From Pseudomonadota bacterium (GTDB lineage Bacteria; Pseudomonadota; Alphaproteobacteria; Rhizobiales; Xanthobacteraceae), in NCBI GenBank assembly GCA_023435725.1, contig JAEYRD010000098.1, positions 1-64,000 on the forward strand: DNA of 64,000 nucleotides, written 5' to 3'. The notes beneath the pieces are model-generated. The model saw nothing but the letters and a program-made list of their open reading frames with translations, searched no databases and was not told where the DNA came from. The translations under genes and the position numbers were made by a program. Every line of letters starts with the position of its first letter. The first letter of the stretch is position 1. Below are positions 32,008-40,548 of this stretch, in pieces.

Positions 32008-34125
32008 ATGTCCGATTTTGTCATCGAGGAAGGCCTGCCTTTTCCGCTGGGCGCCCATTGGAGCGGCAAAGGCACGAACTTTGCGGTCTTTTCAGCCAAT
32101 GCCACCAAGGTGGAAGTCTGCCTGTTTGACGGCGATCGCGAGACGCACCGCTTCGAACTGCCGGAATATACCGACCAGGTCTTCCACGGATACATCGGCG
32201 GCGTTGGTCCAGGCATTTCTTACGGCTACCGCGTCTACGGACCCTATCAACCCGACGCCGGCCACCGCTTCAATCCCAACAAGCTCCTGCTCGACCCCTA
32301 TGCTCGCGCCCATGCCGGCACCCTGAAGTGGGATCCGGCGGTGTTCGGCTACAAGATGGAGACGGGTGACGACCTTACCTTTGACGACCGCGACAGCGCA
32401 CCCTTCATGCCGAAATGCGTCGTTGTCGATCCGGACTTCGACTGGCAGGCCGAGGCCGCGCGGCAGAACGTGCATTGGAACGAGACAATCATCTACGAAA
32501 CCCATGTCAAAGGGTTCACCAGGAAGCACCCCGATGTGCCGGAGAACCTCCGCGGCACCTATGCCGGCTTCGCCGCGCCCGAGGTGATCGATCACCTGAC
32601 ATCGCTCGGCGTGACCTCCGTCGAGCTGTTGCCAATCCATTCGTTCATCAATGACGATAATCTTCTCCGGAGAAACCTGGTCAACTACTGGGGCTACAAC
32701 ACCATCGGCTTCTTCGCGCCGGACCCGCGCTATGCGTCGGACGTGCCGAACAGCTTGCGCGAGTTCAAGGAGATGGTGTCGAAGCTGCACGGCGCCGGGC
32801 TCGAGGTGATCCTCGACGTCGTCTACAACCATACTGCCGAGGGCAACGAACTCGGGCCCACGCTGTCGTTCAGGGGCATCGACAATGCCAGCTATTACCG
32901 CCTGCTTCCGGACAAGAGGCGATATTACATCAACGATACCGGCACCGGAAACACCGTCAACCTGTCCCACCCCCGCGTGATCCAGATGGTGATGGACTCA
33001 TTGCGCTATTGGGCCGGGCACATGCATATCGACGGCTTCCGCTTCGATCTCGGCACCATTCTCGCGCGCGAGGTCTATGGCTTCGACGAGCAGAGCGGAT
33101 TTTTGAAGGCGATGAACCAGGATCCGCTGCTGTCGACCGTCAAGCTGATCGCTGAGCCCTGGGACTGCGGACCCGGCGGCTACCAGGTCGGCGGATTCCC
33201 GCCCGGCTGGGCCGAGTGGAACGACAAGTATCGCGACACGGTGCGCGACTATTGGCGCGGCGAGGCGCCGCCGTCCGCACTCGCCTCGCGGCTTCTCGGC
33301 TCGGGCGACATCTTCGGCCGGTGGGGCGGCCGCCGCTCATGGGCCAGCGTCAACTTCATCACGGCGCATGATGGGTTCACTCTAAACGACTGGGCCAGCT
33401 ACAATGCCAAGCACAACGAGGCCAACGGCGAAGGCAACAGGGACGGAAACTCCAGCAACCGCTCCTGGAATTGCGGCGTCGAAGGCCCAACGGACAACAA
33501 GGACGTCATCGCGCTACGCGGGCGGCAGATGCGCAACATGCTCGCGACGCTGCTGCTCTCGCAGGGAACGCCCTTGCTGCTCGGCGGCGACGAATTCGGC
33601 CGGACCCAGCAAGGCAACAACAACGCCTATTGCCAGGACAGCCACATCTCCTGGTTCGACTGGAACATCGGCGAGGATGCGCAACAGCTGCTCACCTTCG
33701 CCAAGCGCGTGATCCAGCTCCGGCGCGACTATCCGATCCTCCGCCGCAGCCGCTTTCTCACCGGCGCGCACGACACGCAGCTCGATATCCGCGACGTCCT
33801 CTGGGTCAATGCCAATGGCAGCGAGATGTCGAGCGCCGAATGGGAAAGCGGCTGGTTGAAGTGCTTTGGCGTCGTGCTCGACGGCCGTGCGCGCAAGACC
33901 GCGATCGCGCGCCACGGCGAGGACGACAGCGTGCTGATCATTCTGAACAGCTATGAAGGACCGGTCGATTTCAGGCTGCCTCACACTTCAGCCGGCCCGT
34001 GCTGGTCGCTGCTGCTGGACACCAATGTCGCCGATGGCGCGTCCAGCACACGGTTCGAGTTCGATGACGTCTACAAGGTGCTCGGCCGGTCGTTCCTGGT
34101 GTTCGCCGCCGGCGGGCTGGCATAG
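32008..34125 (+). CDS. glgX: Glycogen debranching enzyme
   Basis: 705 residues: N-terminal CBM48 (about 1-150, PLGAHWSGKGTNFAVFSANATKVEVCLFD) and a GH13 subfamily 11 catalytic domain. Expected catalytic residues are visible in GFRFDLG (nucleophile Asp), LIAEPWD (acid/base Glu) and ITAHDGFTLND (Asp). It hydrolyses alpha-1,6 branches of glycogen limit dextrin. No other glg genes lie nearby, so it is an unlinked copy. GGGGAG just before the ATG sets the start. Confidence 0.95.
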   Translation: MSDFVIEEGLPFPLGAHWSGKGTNFAVFSANATKVEVCLFDGDRETHRFELPEYTDQVFHGYIGGVGPGISYGYRVYGPYQPDAGHRFNPNKLLLDPYARAHAGTLKWDPAVFGYKMETGDDLTFDDRDSAPFMPKCVVVDPDFDWQAEAARQNVHWNETIIYETHVKGFTRKHPDVPENLRGTYAGFAAPEVIDHLTSLGVTSVELLPIHSFINDDNLLRRNLVNYWGYNTIGFFAPDPRYASDVPNSLREFKEMVSKLHGAGLEVILDVVYNHTAEGNELGPTLSFRGIDNASYYRLLPDKRRYYINDTGTGNTVNLSHPRVIQMVMDSLRYWAGHMHIDGFRFDLGTILAREVYGFDEQSGFLKAMNQDPLLSTVKLIAEPWDCGPGGYQVGGFPPGWAEWNDKYRDTVRDYWRGEAPPSALASRLLGSGDIFGRWGGRRSWASVNFITAHDGFTLNDWASYNAKHNEANGEGNRDGNSSNRSWNCGVEGPTDNKDVIALRGRQMRNMLATLLLSQGTPLLLGGDEFGRTQQGNNNAYCQDSHISWFDWNIGEDAQQLLTFAKRVIQLRRDYPILRRSRFLTGAHDTQLDIRDVLWVNANGSEMSSAEWESGWLKCFGVVLDGRARKTAIARHGEDDSVLIILNSYEGPVDFRLPHTSAGPCWSLLLDTNVADGASSTRFEFDDVYKVLGRSFLVFAAGGLA

Positions 34126-34135
34126 CTTCGCCGGC

Positions 34136-34945
34136 TCAACGCCCCTCGAATTTCGGTTCGCGCTTCTCCATGAACGCCTTCATCCCCTCGGCCATGTCCT
34201 GGGTTTTGAACAGCGGCAGGAGCTGGAGATAGACGTGGTGGACGTGGTCGGAGAAGTTTTCATTGAGGCCCATTCGCATCATGCGCTTGGAGGCCTGGAC
34301 TGCCAGCGGCGCATTGGCGGCGATTTCAAGGGCGATGGCGCGGGCACGGCCCATCAGATCGCCGTCCGGGACGACCTCGTTGGCAAGCCCCCATTCGAGG
34401 CATTCGCGGGCGCTGAGCGTGCGGCCGGTGAAAATCAGCTCGGAGGCCTTGGCCCAGCCGAGCATGCGCGGCAACAGCCAGGTGCCGCCGGACTCCGGCA
34501 CCACGCCGCGCTTGACGAAGGCGGCCGCAAGCTTTGACGACTCCGCCATGATGCGGATGTCGCAGCCGAGCGCGGTGTCCATGCCGTAACCGGCGGCGCC
34601 GCCGTTGACGGCGCAGATCGTCGGCTTGTCCATCGCCTGCAAGACCGTCGGCGGCGTGTTGCGGAGGTTGATCGTAGTCGGCGAGGACGCGGCGCTCAGG
34701 CCGTTCCCGTCGCGCTCCTTGCGCAGGTCGAGGCCGGCGCAGAACGCCCGACCCTTGCCGGTCAGGAGCACGACGCGAACGTTTCGATCCTCATTGGCCT
34801 CGGTCAGGAGCCGCGCCAGATCGTTCAACATTGGGCCGGAGATCGTGTTCATGCGCTCCGGCGCATTCAGCGTGATGGTGGCGATGTGGTCGGCGACCTC
34901 ATAGAGGACTTCCTTCGTCTTGTCCGCACCTGCAGCGTCACTCAT
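34136..34945 (-). CDS. Enoyl-CoA hydratase/isomerase (crotonase)
   Basis: 269 residues. Oxyanion-hole segments GRAFCAGLDL and NGGAAGYGMDTALGCD are intact, and a Glu occurs in VVPESGGTWLLPRM at the usual general-acid position, so hydratase or isomerase activity is plausible. C-terminal EKREPKFEGR is typical. It is followed downstream by glgX in convergent orientation and preceded by an acyl-CoA ligase gene 118 bp away on the same strand, so the two may be co-transcribed. AGAGGG precedes the ATG. Confidence 0.88.
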   Translation of the reverse strand: MSDAAGADKTKEVLYEVADHIATITLNAPERMNTISGPMLNDLARLLTEANEDRNVRVVLLTGKGRAFCAGLDLRKERDGNGLSAASSPTTINLRNTPPTVLQAMDKPTICAVNGGAAGYGMDTALGCDIRIMAESSKLAAAFVKRGVVPESGGTWLLPRMLGWAKASELIFTGRTLSARECLEWGLANEVVPDGDLMGRARAIALEIAANAPLAVQASKRMMRMGLNENFSDHVHHVYLQLLPLFKTQDMAEGMKAFMEKREPKFEGR

Positions 34946-34974
34946 CAGAGCCCTCTTGGTCGTTGTTGGTTCTT

Positions 34975-35056
34975 GTAGCCCGGATGGAGCGTAGCGAAAT
35001 CCGGGGTCTCAATCGCGAGCACCGTCCCGGATTGCGCTGCGCTCCATCCGGGCTAC
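34975..35056. repeat. Dispersed palindromic repeat (family D)
   Basis: GTAGCCCGGATGGAGCG at 34975 and CGCTCCATCCGGGCTAC at 35040-35056 are perfect inverse copies, with inner AATCCGGG/CCCGGATT arms. It lies between an acyl-CoA ligase gene and a crotonase gene. Confidence 0.75.
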
Positions 35057-35062
35057 ACATTC

Positions 35063-36607
35063 TCAGATTTTGCGGCCGGCCTGCTCCCAATAGGGATCGC
35101 GCAGTCGGCGCTTGAAGATCTTGCCGGAGTCTTCGCGCGGCAGCCCGGCGCGGATCTCGATGTGCTTCGGCACCTTGTAGTCCGCGAGCGAGGTCTTCAG
35201 CCGAGCGCGGACATCGGCGGCATCGAGCGTGATGCCCGCCTGCGGCTCGACCACCGCCATCAGCGCCTCGCCGAACTCGGCATCCGGGATGCCGAACACC
35301 GCGCAATCATGCACGCCGGGCACGGCGTGCAGCACGGATTCGATCTCGGCCGGATAGATGTTGACGCCGCCCGAGATCACCATGTCGCGCTTGCGGTCGC
35401 AGATGAAGACGTAGCCGTCCTCGTCGATGTAGCCGACGTCACCCGAGGTGATGAATCCGTCGCGGTCGATCTCGGCGCGCTTCTCCGGCTTGTTGTGATA
35501 GGTGAAATCCGCCATCTCGGCCATGCGGGAGTAGATCTCGCCGATCTCGCCAACCGGCAGCACCCGGCCGTCATCGCCGATGAAGCGGAGCTCGGCGCCA
35601 GGCGAGATCTTGCCCACGGTACCGGGCTTCTTCAGCGCGTCCTCAGAGGTCGCAAAGGTGACGGCGCTGGATTCGGTCGAGCCGTAGAATTCGTAGATGA
35701 CCGGCCCCCACCATTCGATCATGGCGCGCTTGACGTCCGCCGGACAGGGCGCTGCGGCATGGATGATGTGGCGCAGCGAGGAAACGTCGTACTTCTTGCG
35801 GACCGCCTCCGGCAGCTTCATCAGGCGGATGAACATGGTCGGCACCATGAAGATGGTGTCGATCCGAAAGCGCTCGATCACTTCGAGAAATTCTTCGGCT
35901 TCGAAGCGCGGCATCAGCACCAGCGCGCCACCGAGCTTGCCCGACCGGATACCGAACGAGTTCGGCGCGGAATGGTAGAGCGGCCCCGGCAGCAGCGCAC
36001 GTGCCCCGGGCTTCAGTCCGTAGATCATCGCGCGCATGCGCTCGCCGGCGGCCTGCTGATCCGGCGTGGGCGCATTGCGGCGCACGCCCTTGGGATGGCC
36101 GGTCGTGCCTGATGTGTAGATCATGTTCATCGGCTGCGGCACAACCGGGCCGTTATAGGGCTGGAATTGCGCGAGCCATGACTCGAAATCGATCGCGAAG
36201 TCCGGCGTCTTCAGCTGATCCGGATCGATCTTGTAGTTGGACAGGATCTCAGGCGGCGTCGGCACGCTGAGCACGGTGACACCTTTCGGGATCGCGCCGC
36301 GCAAGGCGTGCAGCATGTCGGCATGTCCGATAAGCACGGACGTGCCGGTATCCTCAAGTATGTAGTTGATCTCCTCCGGCTTGAAATGCCAGTTGATCGG
36401 CACTCCATAGGCGCCCAGCCGCATCGCGGCGTAGGCAGCCTCCAGGAAGGCGATGTCGTTGCGCATCAGCATGCAGACGCAATCGCCTTGCCTGACGCCG
36501 ATCTTCGCGAGGCCGGAGGCGATGCGGTCGGCGCGGCTGGCGACCTCGGCGTGGGAACGGCGGCGCTCGCCGGAGACGATGCCGAGGAATTGGGACGTTT
36601 CGCTCAT
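35063..36607 (-). CDS. Acyl-CoA ligase (AMP-binding family)
   Basis: 514 residues of the ANL superfamily. P-loop YTSGTTGHPKGV, adenylate-binding YEFYGSTESS, hinge DRKRDMVISGGVNIYPAEIE and C-terminal catalytic lysine in REDSGKIFKRRLR are all present. It activates a carboxylic acid to the acyl-CoA via an acyl-adenylate. The HNAPTPDQ/PGPLYHSAPN segments are shared with ligases for large or cyclic acids (bile-acid-CoA-ligase-like); the exact substrate is unknown. Start with GGAAAAT upstream. Confidence 0.88.
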   Translation of the reverse strand: MSETSQFLGIVSGERRRSHAEVASRADRIASGLAKIGVRQGDCVCMLMRNDIAFLEAAYAAMRLGAYGVPINWHFKPEEINYILEDTGTSVLIGHADMLHALRGAIPKGVTVLSVPTPPEILSNYKIDPDQLKTPDFAIDFESWLAQFQPYNGPVVPQPMNMIYTSGTTGHPKGVRRNAPTPDQQAAGERMRAMIYGLKPGARALLPGPLYHSAPNSFGIRSGKLGGALVLMPRFEAEEFLEVIERFRIDTIFMVPTMFIRLMKLPEAVRKKYDVSSLRHIIHAAAPCPADVKRAMIEWWGPVIYEFYGSTESSAVTFATSEDALKKPGTVGKISPGAELRFIGDDGRVLPVGEIGEIYSRMAEMADFTYHNKPEKRAEIDRDGFITSGDVGYIDEDGYVFICDRKRDMVISGGVNIYPAEIESVLHAVPGVHDCAVFGIPDAEFGEALMAVVEPQAGITLDAADVRARLKTSLADYKVPKHIEIRAGLPREDSGKIFKRRLRDPYWEQAGRKI

Positions 36608-36660
36608 TTGTTATTTTCCGATCTTTCGTCGGGTTAAGAACTGTAGCCACAACAACACTC

Positions 36661-36779
36661 GTCATTCCGGGATGCGCCGAAGGCGCAGGCTATGACGCGC
36701 AATCGCGCATCTGAGAATCCATACTCACGATCGTAGTTATGGATTCCGGGCTCGATGCTTCGCATCGCCCCGGAATGAC
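36661..36779. repeat. Dispersed palindromic repeat (family A)
   Basis: GTCATTCCGGGATGCGCC on the left and GGGGCG's partner CGCCCCGGAATGAC on the right, with inner GAATCCATA/ATGGATTCC arms. Between the ligase and crotonase genes. Confidence 0.72.
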
Positions 36780-36785
36780 GGAAGG

Positions 36786-37595
36786 CTAATCCGCATACTT
36801 CGGCGCACGCTTCTCCAGATTGGAACGCACCGCTTCGGTCTGGTTCGCGCTGCCGATCAACTTCTGCTGCTCGACGGATTCGGCGAGCAGCGCGGGGCCG
36901 GGATCGACAGAGAGATTGTTCAGCAGTCGCTTGGCGGCCCTGATCGCATCGGGGCTCTTGCCGGCGATCTCGCGCGCGACCTCGAGGGCTGCTGCCCGCG
37001 GGTCGTCGCAGATCCGCGTGGCGAGGCCGTAGGTCATCGCCTCCTGCGCGGAGAAGATACGGCCCGTATAAGTGAGATCGCGCAGGATGTCGTCGCGCAC
37101 GAGAGAGGCCAGGATCGGCGTGCCTGCCATGTCAGGCACGAGACCCCATTTGATTTCCATCACCGACATGCGCGCATCGGGTGAGAGGAAGCGCATGTCG
37201 GCACCAAGCGAGAGCTGGAAGCCGCCCCCGAAGGCAACGCCGTGCACGGCCGCGATCACCGGAACCGGAAGCTGGCGCCAGCCCCAGACAGCCTGTTGCG
37301 GGAAGTTAGCTTGGCCATGCGTACGCTTGGTAAGGTCGCGATTTTCGCCACCCGGAATTCCATTGCCGCCCTTCTCCTTCATGGCGGCAAAGCGTCCCAT
37401 GTCGAGACCGGCGCAGAAGGCCCGGCCTTCACCGGACAAAACAACCACGCGCACGCCTTTTTCCTTCGAAAGCCGGTCCGTTGCGGCCACAAGGGCCTCG
37501 AACATGGCCTGATCCAGCGCGTTCATCTTGTCGGCGCGCACCAGGCGCACGTCGGCGACGCCTTCGGAGATCGAGATCGAGACGCGCTCTTCCAT
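36786..37595 (-). CDS. Crotonase-family protein
   Basis: 269 residues. GRAFCAGLDMGRF and HGVAFGGGFQLSLGAD form the oxyanion hole. At the hydratase Glu position it has Asp (GLVPDMAGT), so isomerase or other crotonase chemistry may be favoured over hydration. GGGAGAATTC precedes the ATG. It is divergent from the dienoyl-CoA reductase-like gene, with a 105-bp shared promoter region. Confidence 0.85.
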   Translation of the reverse strand: MEERVSISISEGVADVRLVRADKMNALDQAMFEALVAATDRLSKEKGVRVVVLSGEGRAFCAGLDMGRFAAMKEKGGNGIPGGENRDLTKRTHGQANFPQQAVWGWRQLPVPVIAAVHGVAFGGGFQLSLGADMRFLSPDARMSVMEIKWGLVPDMAGTPILASLVRDDILRDLTYTGRIFSAQEAMTYGLATRICDDPRAAALEVAREIAGKSPDAIRAAKRLLNNLSVDPGPALLAESVEQQKLIGSANQTEAVRSNLEKRAPKYAD

Positions 37596-37653
37596 GGACG
37601 AATTCTCCCGTGTTCTTGTTCAGTGCCGCTTTACAGGAAGCCGGCGGCCGGAT

Positions 37654-37677
37654 TTAGTCAATCGACCAATTAACTGA
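37654..37677. promoter_or_regulatory. Imperfect dyad in a divergent promoter region
   Basis: TTAGTCAATCGA continuing into CCAATTAACTGA is symmetric at 16 of 24 positions (pattern AGTnAAT...ATTnACT). It lies 59 bp upstream of the crotonase start and 24 bp upstream of the dienoyl-CoA reductase-like gene, where a TetR- or GntR-type regulator of fatty-acid genes could sit. No regulator gene is adjacent. Confidence 0.35.
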
Positions 37678-37700
37678 CAATCCGTACGGAGGAAACAGCC

Positions 37701-38573
37701 ATGTTCAAGGAAAATCTTCTGGCCGGACGGCGCATTCTCGTGACCGGCGGCGGGACCGGGCTCGGCAAGTCGATGGCGGCGCGCTTCCTTCAACTCGGCG
37801 CCGAAGTGCACATCTGCGGCCGGCGCAAGATCGTGTGCGACGAGACCGCGACCGAGCTGATGGATCAATACGGCGGCCGCGTCACCAGCCACGGCGTCGA
37901 CATCCGTAACTCGCTGGCGGTCGAGGAGATGGTCGAGAACATCTTCCGCGACGCGCCCCTCACCGATCTCATCAACAACGCCGCCGGCAATTTCATCTCG
38001 CGCACCGAAGAGCTCTCGCCGCGCGGCTTCGATGCCGTCGCCAACATCGTCATGCACGGCACGTTCTACGTGACGCATGCGGTCGGCAAGCGCTGGATCG
38101 CCGCGCGCCAGCCCGGCAATGTCGTCTCGATCACCGTGACCTGGGTGCGCAACGGCTCACCCTACGTGGTGCCGTCGGCGATGAGCAAGTCGGCGATCCA
38201 CGCCATGACGATGTCGCTTGCCACCGAATGGGGCAGGTACGGCATCCGCCTCAACACGATCGCGCCGGGCGAGATCCCGACCGAGGGCATGAGCAAGCGC
38301 ATCAAGCCCGGTGACGAGGCCGGCGCGCGCACCAAGGCCATGAATCCGATGGGCCGCGTCGGCACCATGGAGGAGTTGCAGAACCTCGCGGTATTCCTGA
38401 TCTCCGGCGGCTGCGACTGGATCACCGGCGAGACCATCGCGATGGACGGCGCGCAGGCACTCGCCATGGGCGGCAATTTCTACCAGCTCCGCGACTGGAG
38501 CGACGACGACTGGAAAACCGCGCGCGAAAGCATCATGGCGCAGAACGAGAAGGACCGGGCCGCGCGGGGCTGA
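37701..38573 (+). CDS. 2,4-dienoyl-CoA reductase-like SDR
   Basis: 290 residues. NADP motif TGGGTGLG (15-22), NNAAG (92-96) and SLATEWGRYGIRLNTIAPGEIPTEG mark the DECR branch of SDRs, and the C-terminal NFYQLRDWSDDDW also fits. At the active site it reads VTWVRNGSPYVVPSAMSK: Lys163 and Ser159 are kept, but the place of the catalytic Tyr199 of mammalian DECR1 is Trp148 in my alignment by eye. It would reduce 2,4-dienoyl-CoA to 3-enoyl-CoA if active. GGAGGAAAC precedes the ATG. Confidence 0.85.
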   Translation: MFKENLLAGRRILVTGGGTGLGKSMAARFLQLGAEVHICGRRKIVCDETATELMDQYGGRVTSHGVDIRNSLAVEEMVENIFRDAPLTDLINNAAGNFISRTEELSPRGFDAVANIVMHGTFYVTHAVGKRWIAARQPGNVVSITVTWVRNGSPYVVPSAMSKSAIHAMTMSLATEWGRYGIRLNTIAPGEIPTEGMSKRIKPGDEAGARTKAMNPMGRVGTMEELQNLAVFLISGGCDWITGETIAMDGAQALAMGGNFYQLRDWSDDDWKTARESIMAQNEKDRAARG

Positions 38574-38760
38574 TCCCGCGCCCCGGACGCAACTCAGCGC
38601 GCAGCCCTTACGCGTGGCGCGCTGAAGATGGGTGTTAACACGCTTATGGCGCTGCAGCGCGTTCAAGACACAAGACCGCGCTCTCCCCTCTGTCGTATTG
38701 TCTTTGCCCGCGGATGACGCCACACTCCGCGGCATAAAAACGAAACGCCACGGGAGAAAC

Positions 38761-40341
38761 ATGTCCACCACACAGCCATTGGCGAATCTCGCCGACATGG
38801 TGCGCGAGCGCGCGAAGAGCCGCGGCAACGCCACCGCCTACGAGTTCGAGGGGCGCGTCACCAGCTTTGCCGAGTTCGACGCTAGGACCAACAAGGTCGC
38901 GAACGCGCTTGTCGCGATGGGCGTGAAGAAAGGCGACCGCATCGCCTATCTCGGCAAGAACAGCGATCTCTATTTCGAACTGCTGATGGGCGCGATGAAG
39001 GCCGGCGTGGTGATGGCGCCGGTGAACTGGCGGCTCGCGGGTCCCGAGGTCGCCTTCATCGTCGCTGACTGCAAGGCGCCGGTGCTGTTCGTCGGACCTG
39101 AGTTCATCGCGCAGGTTCGCCAGATCAAGGACCAGCTTCCGGGTGTGCGCACGATCATCACCACCGAGGGCGGCGCGCCGGAATGGCAGGATTTTGCGGC
39201 CTGGCGCGACGCGCAGAGCGCCGATGACCCGAAGGTGCCGATCGACACCAGGGACATCGCGATCCAGCTCTATACGTCAGGCACGACAGGCAAGCCAAAG
39301 GGCGCTATGCTGTCACACGCGAACTTCCTGAACCTCGTGCAGACCGGCAATGCCGAGGACAAGCCGGAATGGAACCGGTGGTCGACCAGTGACGTGTCGC
39401 TGGTGGCGATGCCGATCTTCCACATCGGCGGCTCGGGCTGGGGCGTGATGGGGCTCTACCACGGCGCGCGCGGGGTGATCGCACGCGAGTTCGATCCGAC
39501 CAAGGTGCTCGACTTCTTTGAGCGGTCGGGCATCACGAAACTCTTCATGGTGCCGGCGGCGATGCAGTTCGTGGTGCGCCAGCCGCGCGCCAAGACGGTC
39601 GATTTCTCACGTCTGAAATACATGCTCTACGGCGCCTCGCCGATTCCGGCGGCGCTGCTGAAGGAGTGCATCGAGGTCTTCAAATGCGGTTTCGTGCAGA
39701 TGTACGGCATGACCGAGACGACAGGTACCATCGTCGCGCTGCCGCCGGAGGACCACGTCGAGGGTCTCGAGCGAATGCGCTCGGCCGGCAAGGCGCTGCC
39801 GGGCGTGGAGATCGCAATCCTCGACGTTGACGGCAAGCAGCTGCCGCCGCGCCAGGTCGGCGAGATCGCGACGCGCTCGGGCTCCAACATGGCCGGCTAT
39901 TGGAATTTGCCGGAGGCGACCGCCTCGACGCTTCGCAGCGACGGCTGGTTGCGCACCGGCGACGCCGGCTACATGGACGAGGACGGCTACCTCTACATCC
40001 ACGACCGCATCAAGGACATGATCATCTCCGGTGGCGAGAACATCTATCCCGCCGAAGTCGAGAGCGCGCTGTGCGATCATCCTGACATTGCGGAAGCTGC
40101 TGTCATCGGTATCCCCGATGAAAAATGGGGCGAAGCGGTGAAAGCCGTCGTGGTGATGAAACCCGGCAAGACGGCGACCGCCACCGACATCATCAACTTC
40201 ACCCGCGAACGCATCGCCGGTTACAAGACGCCGAAGAGCGTGGAGTTCATCCCCGCGCTGCCGCGCAACCCCTCGGGCAAGATCCTGCGGCGGCAGTTGC
40301 GCGAGCCCTATTGGGCGGGGAAGGATAGAAGGGTGAACTGA
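38761..40341 (+). CDS. Long-chain fatty-acid/acyl-CoA ligase
   Basis: 526 residues, complete ANL enzyme: YTSGTTGKPKGAMLSH, YGMTETTG, GWLRTGDAGYMDEDGYLYIHDRIKDMIISGGENIYPAEVE and C-terminal catalytic lysine in NPSGKILRRQLRE. It makes an acyl-CoA from a free acid, ATP and CoA. The ATG at 38761 has GGGAGAAAC upstream. It follows the dienoyl-CoA reductase-like gene on the same strand after 187 bp. Chain-length specificity cannot be read. Confidence 0.9.
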   Translation: MSTTQPLANLADMVRERAKSRGNATAYEFEGRVTSFAEFDARTNKVANALVAMGVKKGDRIAYLGKNSDLYFELLMGAMKAGVVMAPVNWRLAGPEVAFIVADCKAPVLFVGPEFIAQVRQIKDQLPGVRTIITTEGGAPEWQDFAAWRDAQSADDPKVPIDTRDIAIQLYTSGTTGKPKGAMLSHANFLNLVQTGNAEDKPEWNRWSTSDVSLVAMPIFHIGGSGWGVMGLYHGARGVIAREFDPTKVLDFFERSGITKLFMVPAAMQFVVRQPRAKTVDFSRLKYMLYGASPIPAALLKECIEVFKCGFVQMYGMTETTGTIVALPPEDHVEGLERMRSAGKALPGVEIAILDVDGKQLPPRQVGEIATRSGSNMAGYWNLPEATASTLRSDGWLRTGDAGYMDEDGYLYIHDRIKDMIISGGENIYPAEVESALCDHPDIAEAAVIGIPDEKWGEAVKAVVVMKPGKTATATDIINFTRERIAGYKTPKSVEFIPALPRNPSGKILRRQLREPYWAGKDRRVN

Positions 40342-40342
40342 T

Positions 40343-40430
40343 CGTCATTGCGAGAAGCGATACGACGAAGCAATCCAGAGTCCCTCCACGGCGACATATA
40401 TCTGGATTACCTCGCTCCGCTCGCAATGAC
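40343..40430. repeat. Dispersed palindromic repeat (family B)
   Basis: CGTCATTGCGAGAAGCG and CGAAGCAATCCAGA pair with TCTGGATTACCTCG and GCTCGCAATGAC. First of two tandem family B copies between the convergent ligase and dehydrogenase genes. Confidence 0.72.
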
Positions 40431-40461
40431 TGTGTTGAGGCAGATGCCTGCCTCACTCCTT

Positions 40462-40547
40462 CGTCATTGCGAGGAGCTCTTGCGACGAAGCAATCCAGGA
40501 GTGTTCCGCGGAACGATTTGGATTGCTTCGCTTGGTTCGCGACGACG
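40462..40547. repeat. Second, degenerate family B repeat
   Basis: CGTCATTGCGAGGAGC and CGAAGCAATCCAGG pair with TTGGATTGCTTCG, but the right end has decayed (GGTTCGCGACGACGG). Directly follows the intact copy. Confidence 0.6.
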
Positions 40548-40548
40548 G

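Noticed and set aside
38632..38641. Palindrome GTGTTAACAC upstream of the acyl-CoA ligase
   Set aside because: Ten-base palindromes are expected by chance in a window of this size, and nothing else marks it as an operator.
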